Below are positions 53,521-63,674 of a stretch of DNA of 64,000 nt, one piece after another. The translations under genes and the position numbers were made by a program. The number at the start of each line of letters is the position of its first letter. Position 1 is the stretch's first letter. Origin of the DNA: Meconema thalassinum (lineage: Eukaryota > Arthropoda > Insecta > Orthoptera > Tettigoniidae); the NCBI GenBank assembly GCA_946902985.2, contig OX336389.2:146929099-146993098 (forward strand), in the 5' to 3' direction. The notes below the pieces were generated by a model. It did not search any database and was not told the origin of the DNA. It worked only from the letters and a program-made list of their open reading frames with translations.

Positions 53521-54700
53521 GAATGTTCAAAGCGTGGGAATCGCTGAATCAGTAAAAAGTACGATGCAACTTGTGGGAATGATGTCACAACCAATAGATA
53601 GGCAAGAGCTGCGAACAGCAGTGGTGGGAGGCGAAGGGAGGGAAAGGGGGAGGGGTAATGTATGAGAGAACACAGGTGGAAAGAGAAAGAAATATGTGGA
53701 GCTGAGGACTGTACACATAGAGCTATAGGTGGTGTACAACATGTGTGAATAAATAAATTAAAAATTGCACAGGTTCACACAACATAGACTGTATTATTGC
53801 CATGGCCAAGCACTCACATTAAAATCATTTACAATATCATAAAATGAAAAATAAAAAATCTTGTTTTGGAAATATCGTTTTTCAACATACACAAAATAAA
53901 TATATAAAAAATGTGTAAACAAAAAAATGGAAAATCCAAGGTCAAGCACTCACATTAATATTATTTACAAAATCATAAAATGAAAAATAGAAAATCTTGT
54001 TTTGGAAATATCGATTTTTTTCAACATACACAAAATAAATATATAAAAAATTTGTAAACAGCAAAATGGAAAATCCATGTTTCCATATAGACAAAATTTT
54101 AAAAACCTTAAACGGATATTTAAGAAAATATATGCAAATGGGAAATTGACAAATGTGTAAATATGAAAATGGAAAAATCCATGTTTCCATATCATGAAAT
54201 TGAAAAACATCAAACTGTCATTTAAAAAATGCAAATGGAAAATTGACGAATTGCAATGTGTGAAATGTGAAATTGAACAAATGGCTATCATTATTTAAAA
54301 AAAGAAAAGAACATAGTGCTCTATGGTTGAGGTGTGAATCAAACCCTCTCTACTTATTTGGAACACCCGAGACTGAGTAGACTAGTTTTAGTTATCATAC
54401 CACTTTTAAAAGTTTGTGTTAAATCTAGGAATTGAACCCAAGAGCTTGTAGGGGAGATCCAAGGTTATAATATGTTAAACAGATAGCCTCGAATGTAGTG
54501 TGTGGTAGCTATATAGAAATGAGACGTTTCGTTCGGGGCAGGGAGGCATAGAGATCTGCATCAAACCAGTCAAAAGACTGACGACTCAAACAACAACATG
54601 TAGAGCTCACCAAAATAATGTTGTGTAACGGTAAATGTTAGTCAACGAACAGTAATGCATTACTAAAACCCATGACACGATACCTAAGAGCTTTTCTAAA
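53521..54700. other. AT-rich repeats, no gene
   Basis: The segment 53,808-54,070 contains two ~132-bp units sharing AAGCACTCACATTAA, AAATCTTGTTTTGGAAATATCG and ACACAAAATAAATATATAAA. The region to 54,290 is built of GGAAAATCCATGTTTCCATAT words and matches the flank at 11,672-11,790 in reverse. Nothing recognised at 54,300-54,700. Confidence 0.5.
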
Positions 54701-54879
54701 ATTATTTTAAAATGCCTTTAACCCTATATTAAACACCCAGTTCACAAGACTCATAACTGCAATGTTATGGTCAAACAAAACAAAATCTATATTTCAAAAC
54801 AAACAAGTGGTTTAGTCAATGTATACTGGAAAAAGTTTTATAAACACTCAAGTCCACAAAAATAATTAAATTAGTAACA

Positions 54880-54965
54880 GTCAGGTTGACCGAGTGGTTA
54901 TGGTGTTTGACTTAAGTTCAAATTTTCTGTACAAGAAAGCAAGGGTTCGAATCCCTTACCTGATA
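54880..54965 (+). tRNA. tRNA-Leu (anticodon UAA), second copy
   Basis: It folds as a cloverleaf although it differs at many sites from 20,908-20,996. Acceptor GTCAGGT pairs with ACCTGAT (one G-U). The D stem is ACC/GGT instead of GCC/GGC. The anticodon stem TTTGA/TCAAA has loop CTTAAGT. The variable-arm stem is TTTCT/AGAAA instead of TTCC/GGAA. The T arm is AAGGG-TTCGAAT-CCCTT and the discriminator is A. Several differences are paired changes that keep the stems, which suggests that both genes were constrained as tRNAs. It lies upstream of FLYWCH genes as in the first copy. Confidence 0.8.
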
Positions 54966-55228
54966 TAACTATTGCCTCAACATGGCTTGACCACACTGTA
55001 TTATTGTGTACTCGGTACACAAACCATAAATAGAGTGTATTGTTTAAGGTCACTCTCTTTGCGAACATAGTCAGAGAATGTTCATGGTTAACAATTGCAT
55101 TAATAGTGGGACATAGGGATAGCAATTAAGAAAAACAGACAATATCCATACACTATTTTTATTTATTTAATGTAAGTACTTGTACAATAGTTATATAAAA
55201 ACTACAACTCTCTTTTGTCTATTACTAT

Positions 55229-55684
55229 CTAGTCCTTTTCGATCCACTTGCATATCAAGGGCAGATGACTTTGTAGTTCAGCCCCTTCAAACAACAACAA
55301 CACTACTTCTTGCATAGTCTGTGATGTTGATGACTCTTGATGCGTGGAAGATGGATACAACATAACTTTTACAACAGGGGTTAAAAGTTGCTCAACAAAC
55401 AATGCACTATTTTGAGTAGCAACATCTTTCTCTTGTACTAACTTTTTAGCATTCTGATGATTTTTTGTCAATACCATCAGTGTTTTGTCTGGAGCACTAC
55501 ATTGATGATCACTCACACTTAAAACCACACTATTTCTACTTTTCATATTGCCTTGACATGTTGTTGACCTCTGTTTCGAGCATTGCCAGAATATTATTCC
55601 TTTTACATTTTGTCGTCTATAGTTATAAGAGTAGCCTTTATAGAGTACACGTTGTTTACCTCGGTTAGTTGGAGTAAGTTCCAT
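55229..55684 (-). CDS. FLYWCH type-2 protein with shortened Polinton-like tail
   Basis: 151 codons from ATG at 55,684 (MELTPTNRGKQ). The FLYWCH finger occupies residues ~12-62: LYKGYSYNYRRQNV, GIIFWQCSKQRSTTCQG and SVSDHQC; zinc ligands appear to be C-C-H-C. Then NSALFVEQLLTPVVKVMLY matches the Polinton accessory protein segment ADNALFILQHIAPPLKSMF. The acidic and C-terminal domains are absent, replaced by an unrelated end (LICKWIEKD). It is open throughout but probably 3'-truncated. A minisatellite lies just upstream. Confidence 0.6.
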   Translation of the reverse strand: MELTPTNRGKQRVLYKGYSYNYRRQNVKGIIFWQCSKQRSTTCQGNMKSRNSVVLSVSDHQCSAPDKTLMVLTKNHQNAKKLVQEKDVATQNSALFVEQLLTPVVKVMLYPSSTHQESSTSQTMQEVVLLLFEGAELQSHLPLICKWIEKD

Positions 55685-55789
55685 AGTAGTAACTAACCTG
55701 TTAGTATGATTTCCACACTATAAAGGTTATCTCGGTTCTGGTAATAGAATTATTTAGCGTTGGCGTTTATATTTAATATGTACAGTTTA

Positions 55790-56035
55790 AAGTGATAGAA
55801 AAGTGGTAGAAACGTGGTAGCAAAGTGGTAGACAATTGGTAACATAGTGGTAGAAAAGTGGTAGCAAAGTGGTAGAAAAGTGGTAGAAAAGTGGCAGAAA
55901 AGTAGTAGAAAAGTGGTAGCAAAGTGGTAGAAAAGTGTTAGAAAACTGGCAGAAAAGTAGTAGAAAAGTGGTAGCAAAGTGGTAGAAAAGTGGTAGCAAA
56001 CTAGAAAAGTGGTAGCAAAGTGGTAGAAAATATTA
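55790..56035. repeat. Minisatellite, AGTGGTAGAAA type
   Basis: Units of 10-11 bp, AAGTGGTAGAA/AAGTGGTAGCA, continue for about 245 bp between two FLYWCH genes, upstream of the one at 55,229-55,684. The Phe/Leu/Tyr-rich open frames across it are repeat by-products. Confidence 0.9.
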
Positions 56036-56077
56036 CATGTATTGTTAAGAAATAGTTTAAGCGGTTACATGGATTCA

Positions 56078-56776
56078 TTACACTATAATTTTAGCATCAC
56101 GAAGCTCATTTTCTATATCCAAAAGTTCTTCCTCATATTTAGTATGACCAGCCTGTTTACAGGTATGCAAGTACTGAAGCCGCTGGATTAGCTTACTGGG
56201 ATTGTTCCAGTAAACAAATTTAACAAATGATTTTTTTGGGTGTAAACCATTATCATCATCATCATCATCATTAACATCATAATCATCATCATCATCATGG
56301 TTATCATCATCAATATAATTATCATCAATATAATCATCATCACTATTACTATCTAATCCTTTTTGTTCATCTTGCAATGCAAAAACCTTTGGCATAGTTT
56401 GTGTTGTCTTTGATAGTGTTAGAGGTTTCTTAGACGTTAACGACTGTCCTAACATGTCTTTTTCAGGAGATAATAAATGCTCTTTAACAAAGAAAGCACT
56501 ATCTTGAGCCACACTATGTTTTTCTTGGTCTTGCTTTTTTACCTTGGTTAGAGTATTTTGTCCATTTAAATGAGTATTATTTTGAGATTTACAATGATGA
56601 TCGATTGAAATAAGTATGTTGGAGCCTTTTGTCTTAATCATTCCTCGACACTTTTTAGATCGTTGTTTCGAACAGCACCAAATAACAGTTCCATTTTTAT
56701 TGGTTCGTTTCACAATATATGAATATCCTTTATAGTATGCGTAAGGCTTACCATACCTAGTCACTGATACTTCCAT
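56078..56776 (-). CDS. Intact FLYWCH-Polinton chimeric protein
   Basis: The only unbroken member here: 232 codons from ATG at 56,776 (MEVSVTRYGKPYAYYKGYSY). FLYWCH finger at residues ~1-65, with likely zinc ligands in WCCSKQRSKKC and IDHHC (C-C-H-C). Residues ~85-125 (DSAFFVKEHLLSPEKDML, TLSKTTQT) and the acidic Asp tract (~140-185, from a CAT microsatellite) follow. The C-terminal domain VYWNNPSKLIQRLQYLH with CKQAGHTKYEEELLD ends AKIIV. Everything after the finger aligns with the Polinton accessory protein at 49,042-50,044, but without that protein's middle region. It is a possible DNA-binding protein, single exon; function unknown. Confidence 0.75.
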   Translation of the reverse strand: MEVSVTRYGKPYAYYKGYSYIVKRTNKNGTVIWCCSKQRSKKCRGMIKTKGSNILISIDHHCKSQNNTHLNGQNTLTKVKKQDQEKHSVAQDSAFFVKEHLLSPEKDMLGQSLTSKKPLTLSKTTQTMPKVFALQDEQKGLDSNSDDDYIDDNYIDDDNHDDDDDYDVNDDDDDDNGLHPKKSFVKFVYWNNPSKLIQRLQYLHTCKQAGHTKYEEELLDIENELRDAKIIV

Positions 56777-56946
56777 GTCAACTGTCAAGCATAGACTAAG
56801 CTCTAGTAAAGTCAACTTGGTAATAAGAATACTAGTTTAATGTGAGAGCAAATATGGATCCAAAGAGTTCAGGTAAAAGTGGAAGCAAATAAGCAAATAT
56901 TAGAACCAAGAGTGGGGTTAAAAGTGGTCGCAAAGTGGTAGACCCA

Positions 56947-57630
56947 TTACACAATAATTTCAGCATGACGAAGCTCTTGTTCAATTTCTTTGATTTCCCA
57001 ATCGTGACCGATATGCCCAGCTTGTCGTATAGCATGCAATTATCGAAGCCGTTGAATTAGCTTACTGGGTTTGTTCCAGTATACAAATTTAACAAATGGA
57101 TTTTTAGGTGTAAACAAAGCACTACCATTATCATGATCATTATCATCATCATCATTATCATCATCATCATAATCACCATTATCATCATGACCATCATCAC
57201 TGTTACTATTTAGTCCTTTTTGATCCTCTTGCAATACCATTTTATTTATAGTCTGAGTTGATTTTGATAGTGATGAAGGTTTCTTGGACGTTGACAATTG
57301 TCCTAACATAACGTTTTGAGGACATGATAAGTCCTTTTAAACAAACACTGCACTATCTTTAGCCGCAATATCGTTTTCTTGAACTTGCTTTTTAGCATTT
57401 TGATAATTGTTTGTAAACAGTAAGCGTGGTTCGTTTCGAGCACTACATTGATGAACACTCACACTTAAAACCTTTCCATTTTTACTTTTCAGATTGCCTC
57501 GACATTTTGTTGACCTCTCTTTTGAGCATTGCCAGAATATTATTCCATTCACATTCTGGCGATTATAGTTATAGGAGTAGCCTTGATAGAGTGCACGTAG
57601 CCTACCTTTGTTGGTTGTAATAAGTTCCAT
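56947..57630 (-). pseudogene. FLYWCH type-2/Polinton chimera with two stops
   Basis: One frame from ATG at 57,630 (MELITTNKGRLRALYQGYSY) to a stop at 56,947. It has the FLYWCH finger (GIIFWQCSKERSTKCRG, VHQC), the STQT motif (SLSKSTQT) and an Asp/Asn-rich tract. The C-terminal domain has VYWNKPSKLIQRL, and RQAGHIGHDWEIKEIEQEL ending AEIIV. It is interrupted by TAA codons near 57,337 and 57,040. Its C-terminus is even closer to the Polinton protein (RQAGHTGHDWEIQEIEQEL) than that of the intact chimera. Confidence 0.75.
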
Positions 57631-57714
57631 AGTAGTAACTGACCTGTCAGTACGATGTTCACACTACAAAGATTACAATTGTTCTGCTGATGGAGTGACC
57701 TACCATAAGCTTAT

Positions 57715-58100
57715 ATATTGGCTTATGTGTTGGCTTTTTGTGTTGGCTTTTTATGTTGGCTTTTCGTGTTGGCTTTTGTGTTGGCTTTTTGTGTTGGCTT
57801 TTTGTGTTGGCTTTTCGTGTTGGCTTTTTGTGTTGGCTTTTCGTGTTGGCTTTTTGTGTTGGCTTTTCATGTTGGCATTTTGTGTTGGCTTTTCATGTTG
57901 GCTTTTCGTGTTGGCTTTTGTGTTGGCTTTTCGTGTTGGCTTTTTGTGTTGGCTTTTCGTGTTGGCATTTCATGTTGGCTTTTCGTGTTGGCTTTTTTGT
58001 ATTTGCCTTTTATGTTGGCTTTTTGTATTGGCTTTTCGTGTTGCCTTTTTGTGTGGGCTTTTTGTGTTGGCTTTAGTATTGGCTTTTGTATTGGCTTATT
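57715..58100. repeat. Minisatellite, TGTTGGCTTTT type
   Basis: About 25 units of 14-15 bp (GTGTTGGCTTTTTGT, GTGTTGGCTTTTCGT) upstream of the FLYWCH gene at 57,630. It gives three overlapping Cys-Trp-Leu-Phe-rich open frames that are artefacts of the repeat, not membrane proteins. AGCCAACA words also occur in the hairpin at 58,735-58,795. Confidence 0.9.
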
Positions 58101-58194
58101 TGACAAGTTATTTGTGTCAATGTATTTAGTGGATTTTTTTGTTGGTGTTGGAAAGTAGTTGAATGAGAGGGAATATTTAAAGACTTAACCTCAG

Positions 58195-58395
58195 CTCACT
58201 AACCTAACCTAACCTAACCTAACTTTACCTAACCTAACCTAACCTTTCAACTCTCAGATGTTAATTAAATTCTGTGCATAGTCGAGTTGGAACCCAAGAC
58301 CTCAGGGGTAAAAAATCAGTTATTTTTGACGGCTTATTTTGGTAACTTATTTTAATGGCTAACCTAACTTTACCTAACCTAACCTAACCTCAGCT
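58195..58395 (-). repeat. Short (TTAGG)n tracts flanking a tRNA-like piece
   Basis: Plus-strand CCTAA runs at about 58,198-58,245 and 58,362-58,393, with the tRNA-like TTGGAACCCAAGACCTCAGG between them. The order matches the left palindrome arm (minisatellite, TTAGG, tRNA-like module, terminal sequence). Confidence 0.75.
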
Positions 58396-58688
58396 CACTT
58401 TGGATATTACTAGTAAGTGTTCATATCCTCTGCTAGGTAGCATGCTAGTAGTACAGGTAGTGCTCATATTTACCGCTAGGTAGCGGAAACATACTTTGCA
58501 TGTTGCATGTGACACTTGTGAAGTTTAACCACATGCAAGACGTGCTTGTATAAGTTCTCTATTTAAACTCAATATACAATTAACCACTAAATGTTCAGAA
58601 CTAACATGTATAGCCATGTTTAGGGTATATAGGAGACCCTTAGCAAGAAAGGCTGTCTAACCCACGAGTGTACAGCCTTGTCATACGC
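58396..58688 (+). repeat. Unit-terminal sequence, third copy
   Basis: Clearly related to 24,500-24,767 and its mirror. Shared words: CCGCTAGGTAGCGGAAACA (CCGCTAGATAGCGGAAACA at 24,539), CAGAACTAACATGTATA, TTAGCAAGAAAG and GTAAGCAC. This shows that the sequence next to the palindrome centre is a defined end of a repeated unit. Confidence 0.85.
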
Positions 58689-58834
58689 AGTAAGCACCTG
58701 TTGGCAGAAAACAACAACAACAACAACAATTTGAGAAAGCCAACAAAAAACTGTTTCCTTTAAATACCTTAATGGATATGTTGTTGGCTTTCTCAAATTG
58801 TTGTTGTTGTTGTTTTCTGCCAACAGGTGCTTAC
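58689..58834. repeat. Perfect hairpin at the end of the FLYWCH unit
   Basis: TAAGCACCTGTTGGCAGAAA (from 58,689), followed by (CAA)n and TTTGAGAAAGCCAACAA, is mirrored exactly by TTGTTGGCTTTCTCAAA, (TTG)n and TTTCTGCCAACAGGTGCTTA, ending at about 58,834. The arms are roughly 55 bp and the unpaired loop is about 35 bp. After the mirrored GCTTA the similarity to the unit stops abruptly. Confidence 0.9.
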
Positions 58835-60276
58835 AGATTCCGAGAATCTCGTCCTCCAATACTTTGTTGTAGGAATTGTATGTAGCTAAGTAGTAGTACG
58901 ATAGTATTTTATATCTATGTATCGAGAGATTCCTAACTTGCCATCTAACAGGGAATTGTTGGTTTTTCCAGCTGGGGATCAGCGTCCCTTGCGATCCTTA
59001 CCATCCTTCGGATAATAGGTGGTGGTTACGTACATTTCGGGTACAGTACTGAGCCCTAATTCACCCCCAGCTCAAGTTATGGACAGAGACGAGGATCGAA
59101 CCGACCCGACAATTTCTCGAGTATTAATTGGATATTGGAAATAAAAAAATATTTCATTGAAATAAATATTTTGGGAAGAGTTTGGAACCTTTTAGAAACG
59201 TTTTTGGAGAATTTTGGATGATTTTGGATGATTTGGATTTATAAGTTTTGAGATGAATGTAAACTTAACCAAGGGAGTCCTGAGCATAGGAAGCTGGAAA
59301 TTGTCATAGGCTTCAAGTTAGCACTCTCAAGACCAGTTTTTGTCAGCAAGGTCGACACAAAAAAAAATTGCACACGCCTTTGTGATAAGAGGCTAGGACA
59401 GGTAGAGTTTTGGTAATAAACCTGCAGCCAATGAGGATTCAGCACATAATTTGTGTGGGAAACCCTATTTAATCATATTTGCTTTGTTAAGAAAGAATTG
59501 CATTCCCAGAGGTCAAGAAGAATATGTTACATTGATTAAGAAGAACAGAATTATATAATTTTGGCCCAGAGAAGAGTAATTAACATAATTCTATTACAAG
59601 TGGACCGGTTGCGAGGCTGGTTTGTCCGCGCGCACGAACCACGGACACACAGCAGAGACTCTTTTTGATACCGTCGAGGAGAGCGGACCTGTTGTGCAGC
59701 ACTCCGCAAATTTAATATTGAGTATCGACAAGCAGCATACTATATCAAGAAGCAAGCTAATGAAACAGTGAATAGAGAAGAAGATTGCTATATAATCTAC
59801 AACATTCAACAGAAGCAAGCAAATTCGTTTTTAAAACGAATCTACACATCGCAGCATTATAACTGTAGTATTCGAGAAGCATATTAATTTACATTTTCAA
59901 CATGCTAAAACCTACGAGTCGAGGGGGATATTCTTATTCTGCACCCTCTAAGATGATGGGAATGATTCACTAAAGAATGGTACGAAGATAATCTACACTA
60001 TGACACGGGAAGATTCAGAGTGGATTCCGAAGTCCTGAGATCGATGTCACCACCACTGCGATACCACCATGCAGTTTGCTGAACTTCAAAAGCTACGTTC
60101 AAATGCCCATAAAGAAATTGGAGAGATGTTAACTACGGACTCTCACAGCTACTATACTGACGTGGGGGTGAAGAGAGAAGAAGATGGTAAGCGGTGTTCC
60201 TTGTTCCTGGTACGAGCATCCTGACTTGCAATTGTCGTGGAGCCAGAACATTGCTGTCCGCAGAGCACGAGTTCAC
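58835..60276. other. Non-coding stretch, possible SINE relic
   Basis: No gene recognised. On the minus strand near 59,070-59,110 there is a B-box-like GGTTCGATCC, followed in that direction by about 240 bp up to the hairpin. This may be a tRNA-derived SINE, but I could not find target duplications. The remainder (59,150-60,276) shows nothing I can name. Confidence 0.35.
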
Positions 60277-60969
60277 TTACGCCAGGTGGGCACCCGTCAA
60301 GCAGGCTCGAATCATCACGTGTCTCTTTAAACTGCTTTTCGCAGAAAACAGCGCGCCACATGTAGCACAAGAATATGGCTTGAGACCACTATGTATCACC
60401 ATGTGCGTCTTCACATCACGTTTCCGAGCAAAGTGCGCTCCACATGTAGCACAAGAATGTGGCATGATACCACTATGTATCATCATGTGCCTCTTCATAT
60501 CAGCTTTCCGAGCAAAGTGCGCTCCACATGTACTACAGGAATGTGCCTTTATACCACTATGCATCACCATGTGCATCTTCAGACCCCTTTTCCGAGCAAA
60601 GTTCGCTCCACATGTAGCACAAGAATGTGGCTTGATACCACTATGGATCACCATGTGTGTGATTAATTTTCCATTCTCTCGAAACTTTGCTCCACATGTA
60701 ATACAGGAATAAGGCCTTATTCCACTATGGATCATCATATGCCTCTTCAGGTGACATGTCCTAGCAAAGTTTGCTCCACATGTACCACAGGAATGTGGCT
60801 TGATACCACTATGCATCGCCATGTGCGCCTTCACGTAACTTTTCCGAGCAAAGTGCGCTCCACATGTAGCACAAGAATGTGGCTTAAGACCACTATGGAC
60901 CAACATGTGTCTTTTCAAAATCCATGTCTTAGTAAAGTTTGCTCCGCAGGTTCTACATATGTTGGGCAT
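60277..60969 (-). CDS. C2H2 zinc-finger protein, eight fingers
   Basis: 230 codons from MPNICRTCGANFTKTW at 60,969. Eight tandem C2H2 fingers of the form C-x2-C-x12-H-x3-H with near-identical GAHFARK cores and HSG(I/L)(K/M)PHSC linkers. Seven are complete. The eighth reads LKRHVMIR, with the last His lost, because the duplicated segment breaks at 60,308 and unrelated sequence supplies the final residues. Such arrays normally recognise DNA. The uniform fingers suggest recent expansion. Compare the damaged copy at 33,172-33,883. Confidence 0.75.
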   Translation of the reverse strand: MPNICRTCGANFTKTWILKRHMLVHSGLKPHSCATCGAHFARKSYVKAHMAMHSGIKPHSCGTCGANFARTCHLKRHMMIHSGIRPYSCITCGAKFRENGKLITHMVIHSGIKPHSCATCGANFARKRGLKMHMVMHSGIKAHSCSTCGAHFARKADMKRHMMIHSGIMPHSCATCGAHFARKRDVKTHMVIHSGLKPYSCATCGALFSAKSSLKRHVMIRACLTGAHLA

Positions 60970-61774
60970 CTTTCTTTTATTAGTAATCTCTGAATTCTGG
61001 TCGTTTCTGTGAAGAATTCCTAATGTTAGAACAAGTCAAATACCCACTACCATTATAATATAGAAACTTACATAGCACAATTCCGGATAAGTAAATAATA
61101 ATCTTCTGTATTCGTAGACATGGATATAAGTGCGTATAATGTTGATATTTTCGTTCAGGAAATAACACCCTTTACAATTTCGGTACAATCGTGTTGACCA
61201 CCTCAAAAGCATTTTATTTTGCTGTGTTAGATGATCAAGAGAAACTGAATAATAACATTAAGGTCAAGACATCCATTTAGTGAAAACTTAACAAGTGCTT
61301 TTTAAGCCATTTGCATTTATTTGCAAGTTTTCCTTAGATACTCGGAACTGAACTCGTATCTACTCATAAATGGAGTGGTGTTAGCGCAATCGATATATAT
61401 TATACAAACAATACTGTTCTATACTATATGTCAGTGTTTTAGGATTTATAGTTCTTACGGATGAACGTGTTAATCCTTTTATAACAAGAGAAAAGCACTT
61501 GTGCCAGTAAACATGATCTTCCAACGTCTCGACTAAGAGGATAAGTAAAAATTGGGTGCTGCTCTATAGTTTTAAGTACGAGAGTTGTGGGGAAGGATCC
61601 TATTCACGGGGTATTTGAATAAGCAACCCGCAATCCATGGACAAGGCCGTGCGCATTCCCGAACGAGTAAGAGGGGAGAAAGTCGTGTTAGGGCTCAATC
61701 GAATTGGCCCGAGATCCAAGATGGGCGGCAATAGATTATGCTTATTTTTTTTTATTTATTTAATGTTTATTCAT

Positions 61775-63660
61775 TGATTATTATTATTATTCGATTCGAC
61801 CATCTGTGGACCACGTTACTTCAACCGCTTCCGTCCCTGAGCTTTAGTTCTATCCCCGAATTCCCGCATGAATTTTCTGTGAGCCTCCTTTCTTTCATCA
61901 GTCCACTCTTTCCCTGCTTTCAGCTTTAGCTTTTCTGAGAATCGCCGGTGTGTTCCACGTTTTCTCTGAAGAGGAGTACGTTCCTGGATGTCTTCAAACG
62001 TGATCCCAACTTCTAGAATACCTCTTTCAATCTCGGTGATTCAAATTCCCTTCGTTTTCTTGTTTATAAACTGGGAAAAGGTACCGTTTGACAATCTCTC
62101 AGAGTTTATGCGTCTTATGTGGCCATATAAATTAATCCTCCGTGTCCTTACGATGTCTGTTGTCCTATCCATACATAGGTAGAGTTCGTTGTTGTGCCAC
62201 CTACTGAAATCTTCATTTTCCCTGATTGGTCCCAGTATCTACTTAGAATTTTTCGTTCTTTAGTGTCTACCTTTTCAGTCAAACCTTTCCTGTTCAAAGC
62301 AAGACATTCTCCTTCGTACAGGACTTCTGGACGAATAACTGAACAATAATGTCTAAGGTTGGCACTGAGTGACACTGATCGTTTATTATAAACATTCCTT
62401 GTTGGTTGGAAAACAAATTCCATCTTGTTGATCCTTGATGTGCATGCTTCTTTCTCAGAATTGTTTGGTGTTATCCACTCACCTAAGTACTTAAACTTCT
62501 CTGTCCGCTCGATTATTCCCTGCTCTACAATTAACTCCTTGGGGGTTAGCTTGATGTTAGTTATAAACTCCCTTCTCTGAAAGGAGATCTGGAGACCTGC
62601 TTTTCCTGCTTTGGTTTTAAGTTCGTTTTTTGTTGTTGTAGCAGTTTCTTGGGAATCAGAGAAGATCTCCAGATCATCTGCAAAAGCTAGGCAGTCAATT
62701 GTGAGATGCATTCTCTTGCAGCCTATTCTAAGTCCATTCCCGTCCATTTCACTAAATATATCTTTGTGCCATTCTCGGATGACGTTCTCTAGTGCGCAGT
62801 TGAAGAGTAGAGGCGATAGTCCATCTCCTTGCCTAACACCTGTCTTGATTTCGAAGGCGTCTGAAATCTCTCCCCTGAATTTCACTCAGGAGGTAGTTTT
62901 GGTCAAGGTCTGTTGAATGATTGTCCTCGTTTTGTTATCTAAGCCCATTTCCTTTAGAATTTGGAGGAGTGTATGTCGATCATTAGAATCGTAGGCCTTC
63001 TTGAAGTCACCGAAGGACACTACAAAATTCCTGTTCCAAATCTTCTGATATGGAAAAGTAGATTTAAGGTTATTGATCTGCTAGGCACATAAGCGTCCTA
63101 TTACTAAAGCCTCCTTGATATTATCCCAGTTGTGAATCAAATTGTTTTTCTGCTTGTGTTTGAAAGGCTTTTGAGAGAATTTTGTATTTTATCGAGCGGA
63201 GCGGGTTGCCTCGGCAATTGTTTACAACAGCTTTATCACCTTTCTTGTGAAGGACATAAATTACGGCTGATGTCCAGTCACTTTGGAGTTTCTCGGTTTC
63301 CCAGATCTCTTAAATGATCTGTGTTAGTTTGTCAATCGCCTCATCATCTGTGGATTTCCAGAGTTCGGAAATTATAGTGTGTTTGCCAGGTGCTTTGTTG
63401 TTCTTTAGAGACTGGATTATCTGCTTGATTTTATCTGCTGTGGGTGGAGAGGAGTCTGGTTTGGAGTGGGTGGTGTCTTCAATTTTGAATTGTAAATTTG
63501 GTTCCTCACAGTTAAGAAGAGAGTCAAACTACTTTGCAACGATCTGACAGTTGTCCTTACCGCTGTAGGAGAGTTTACCATTGTCATCTCTGAAGTGTAG
63601 ACTTGGAGAGCAGTATTTAGTGAGTTTACGTTTGAATGTTTTATAGAAATCATTTATTAT
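61775..63660 (-). pseudogene. LINE (non-LTR) reverse transcriptase, copy 2
   Basis: It has 245 open codons at 62,148-62,885, with TGVRQGDGLSPLLFNCALE, CLAFADDLEIF (FADD catalytic box), FKYLGEWITP and KERKILSRYWD. More N-terminal RT sequence lies upstream at 62,920-63,650 in broken frames. An (AAT)n tail lies at about 61,777-61,795. It replicates by target-primed reverse transcription; this copy lacks its 5' part. Confidence 0.85.
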
Positions 63661-63674
63661 TTAATAAATCTGAG

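Noticed and set aside
57608..58158. Cys-Trp-Leu-Phe-rich frames as a membrane protein
   Set aside because: Three overlapping frames give the same composition because the DNA is a 14-15-bp minisatellite.
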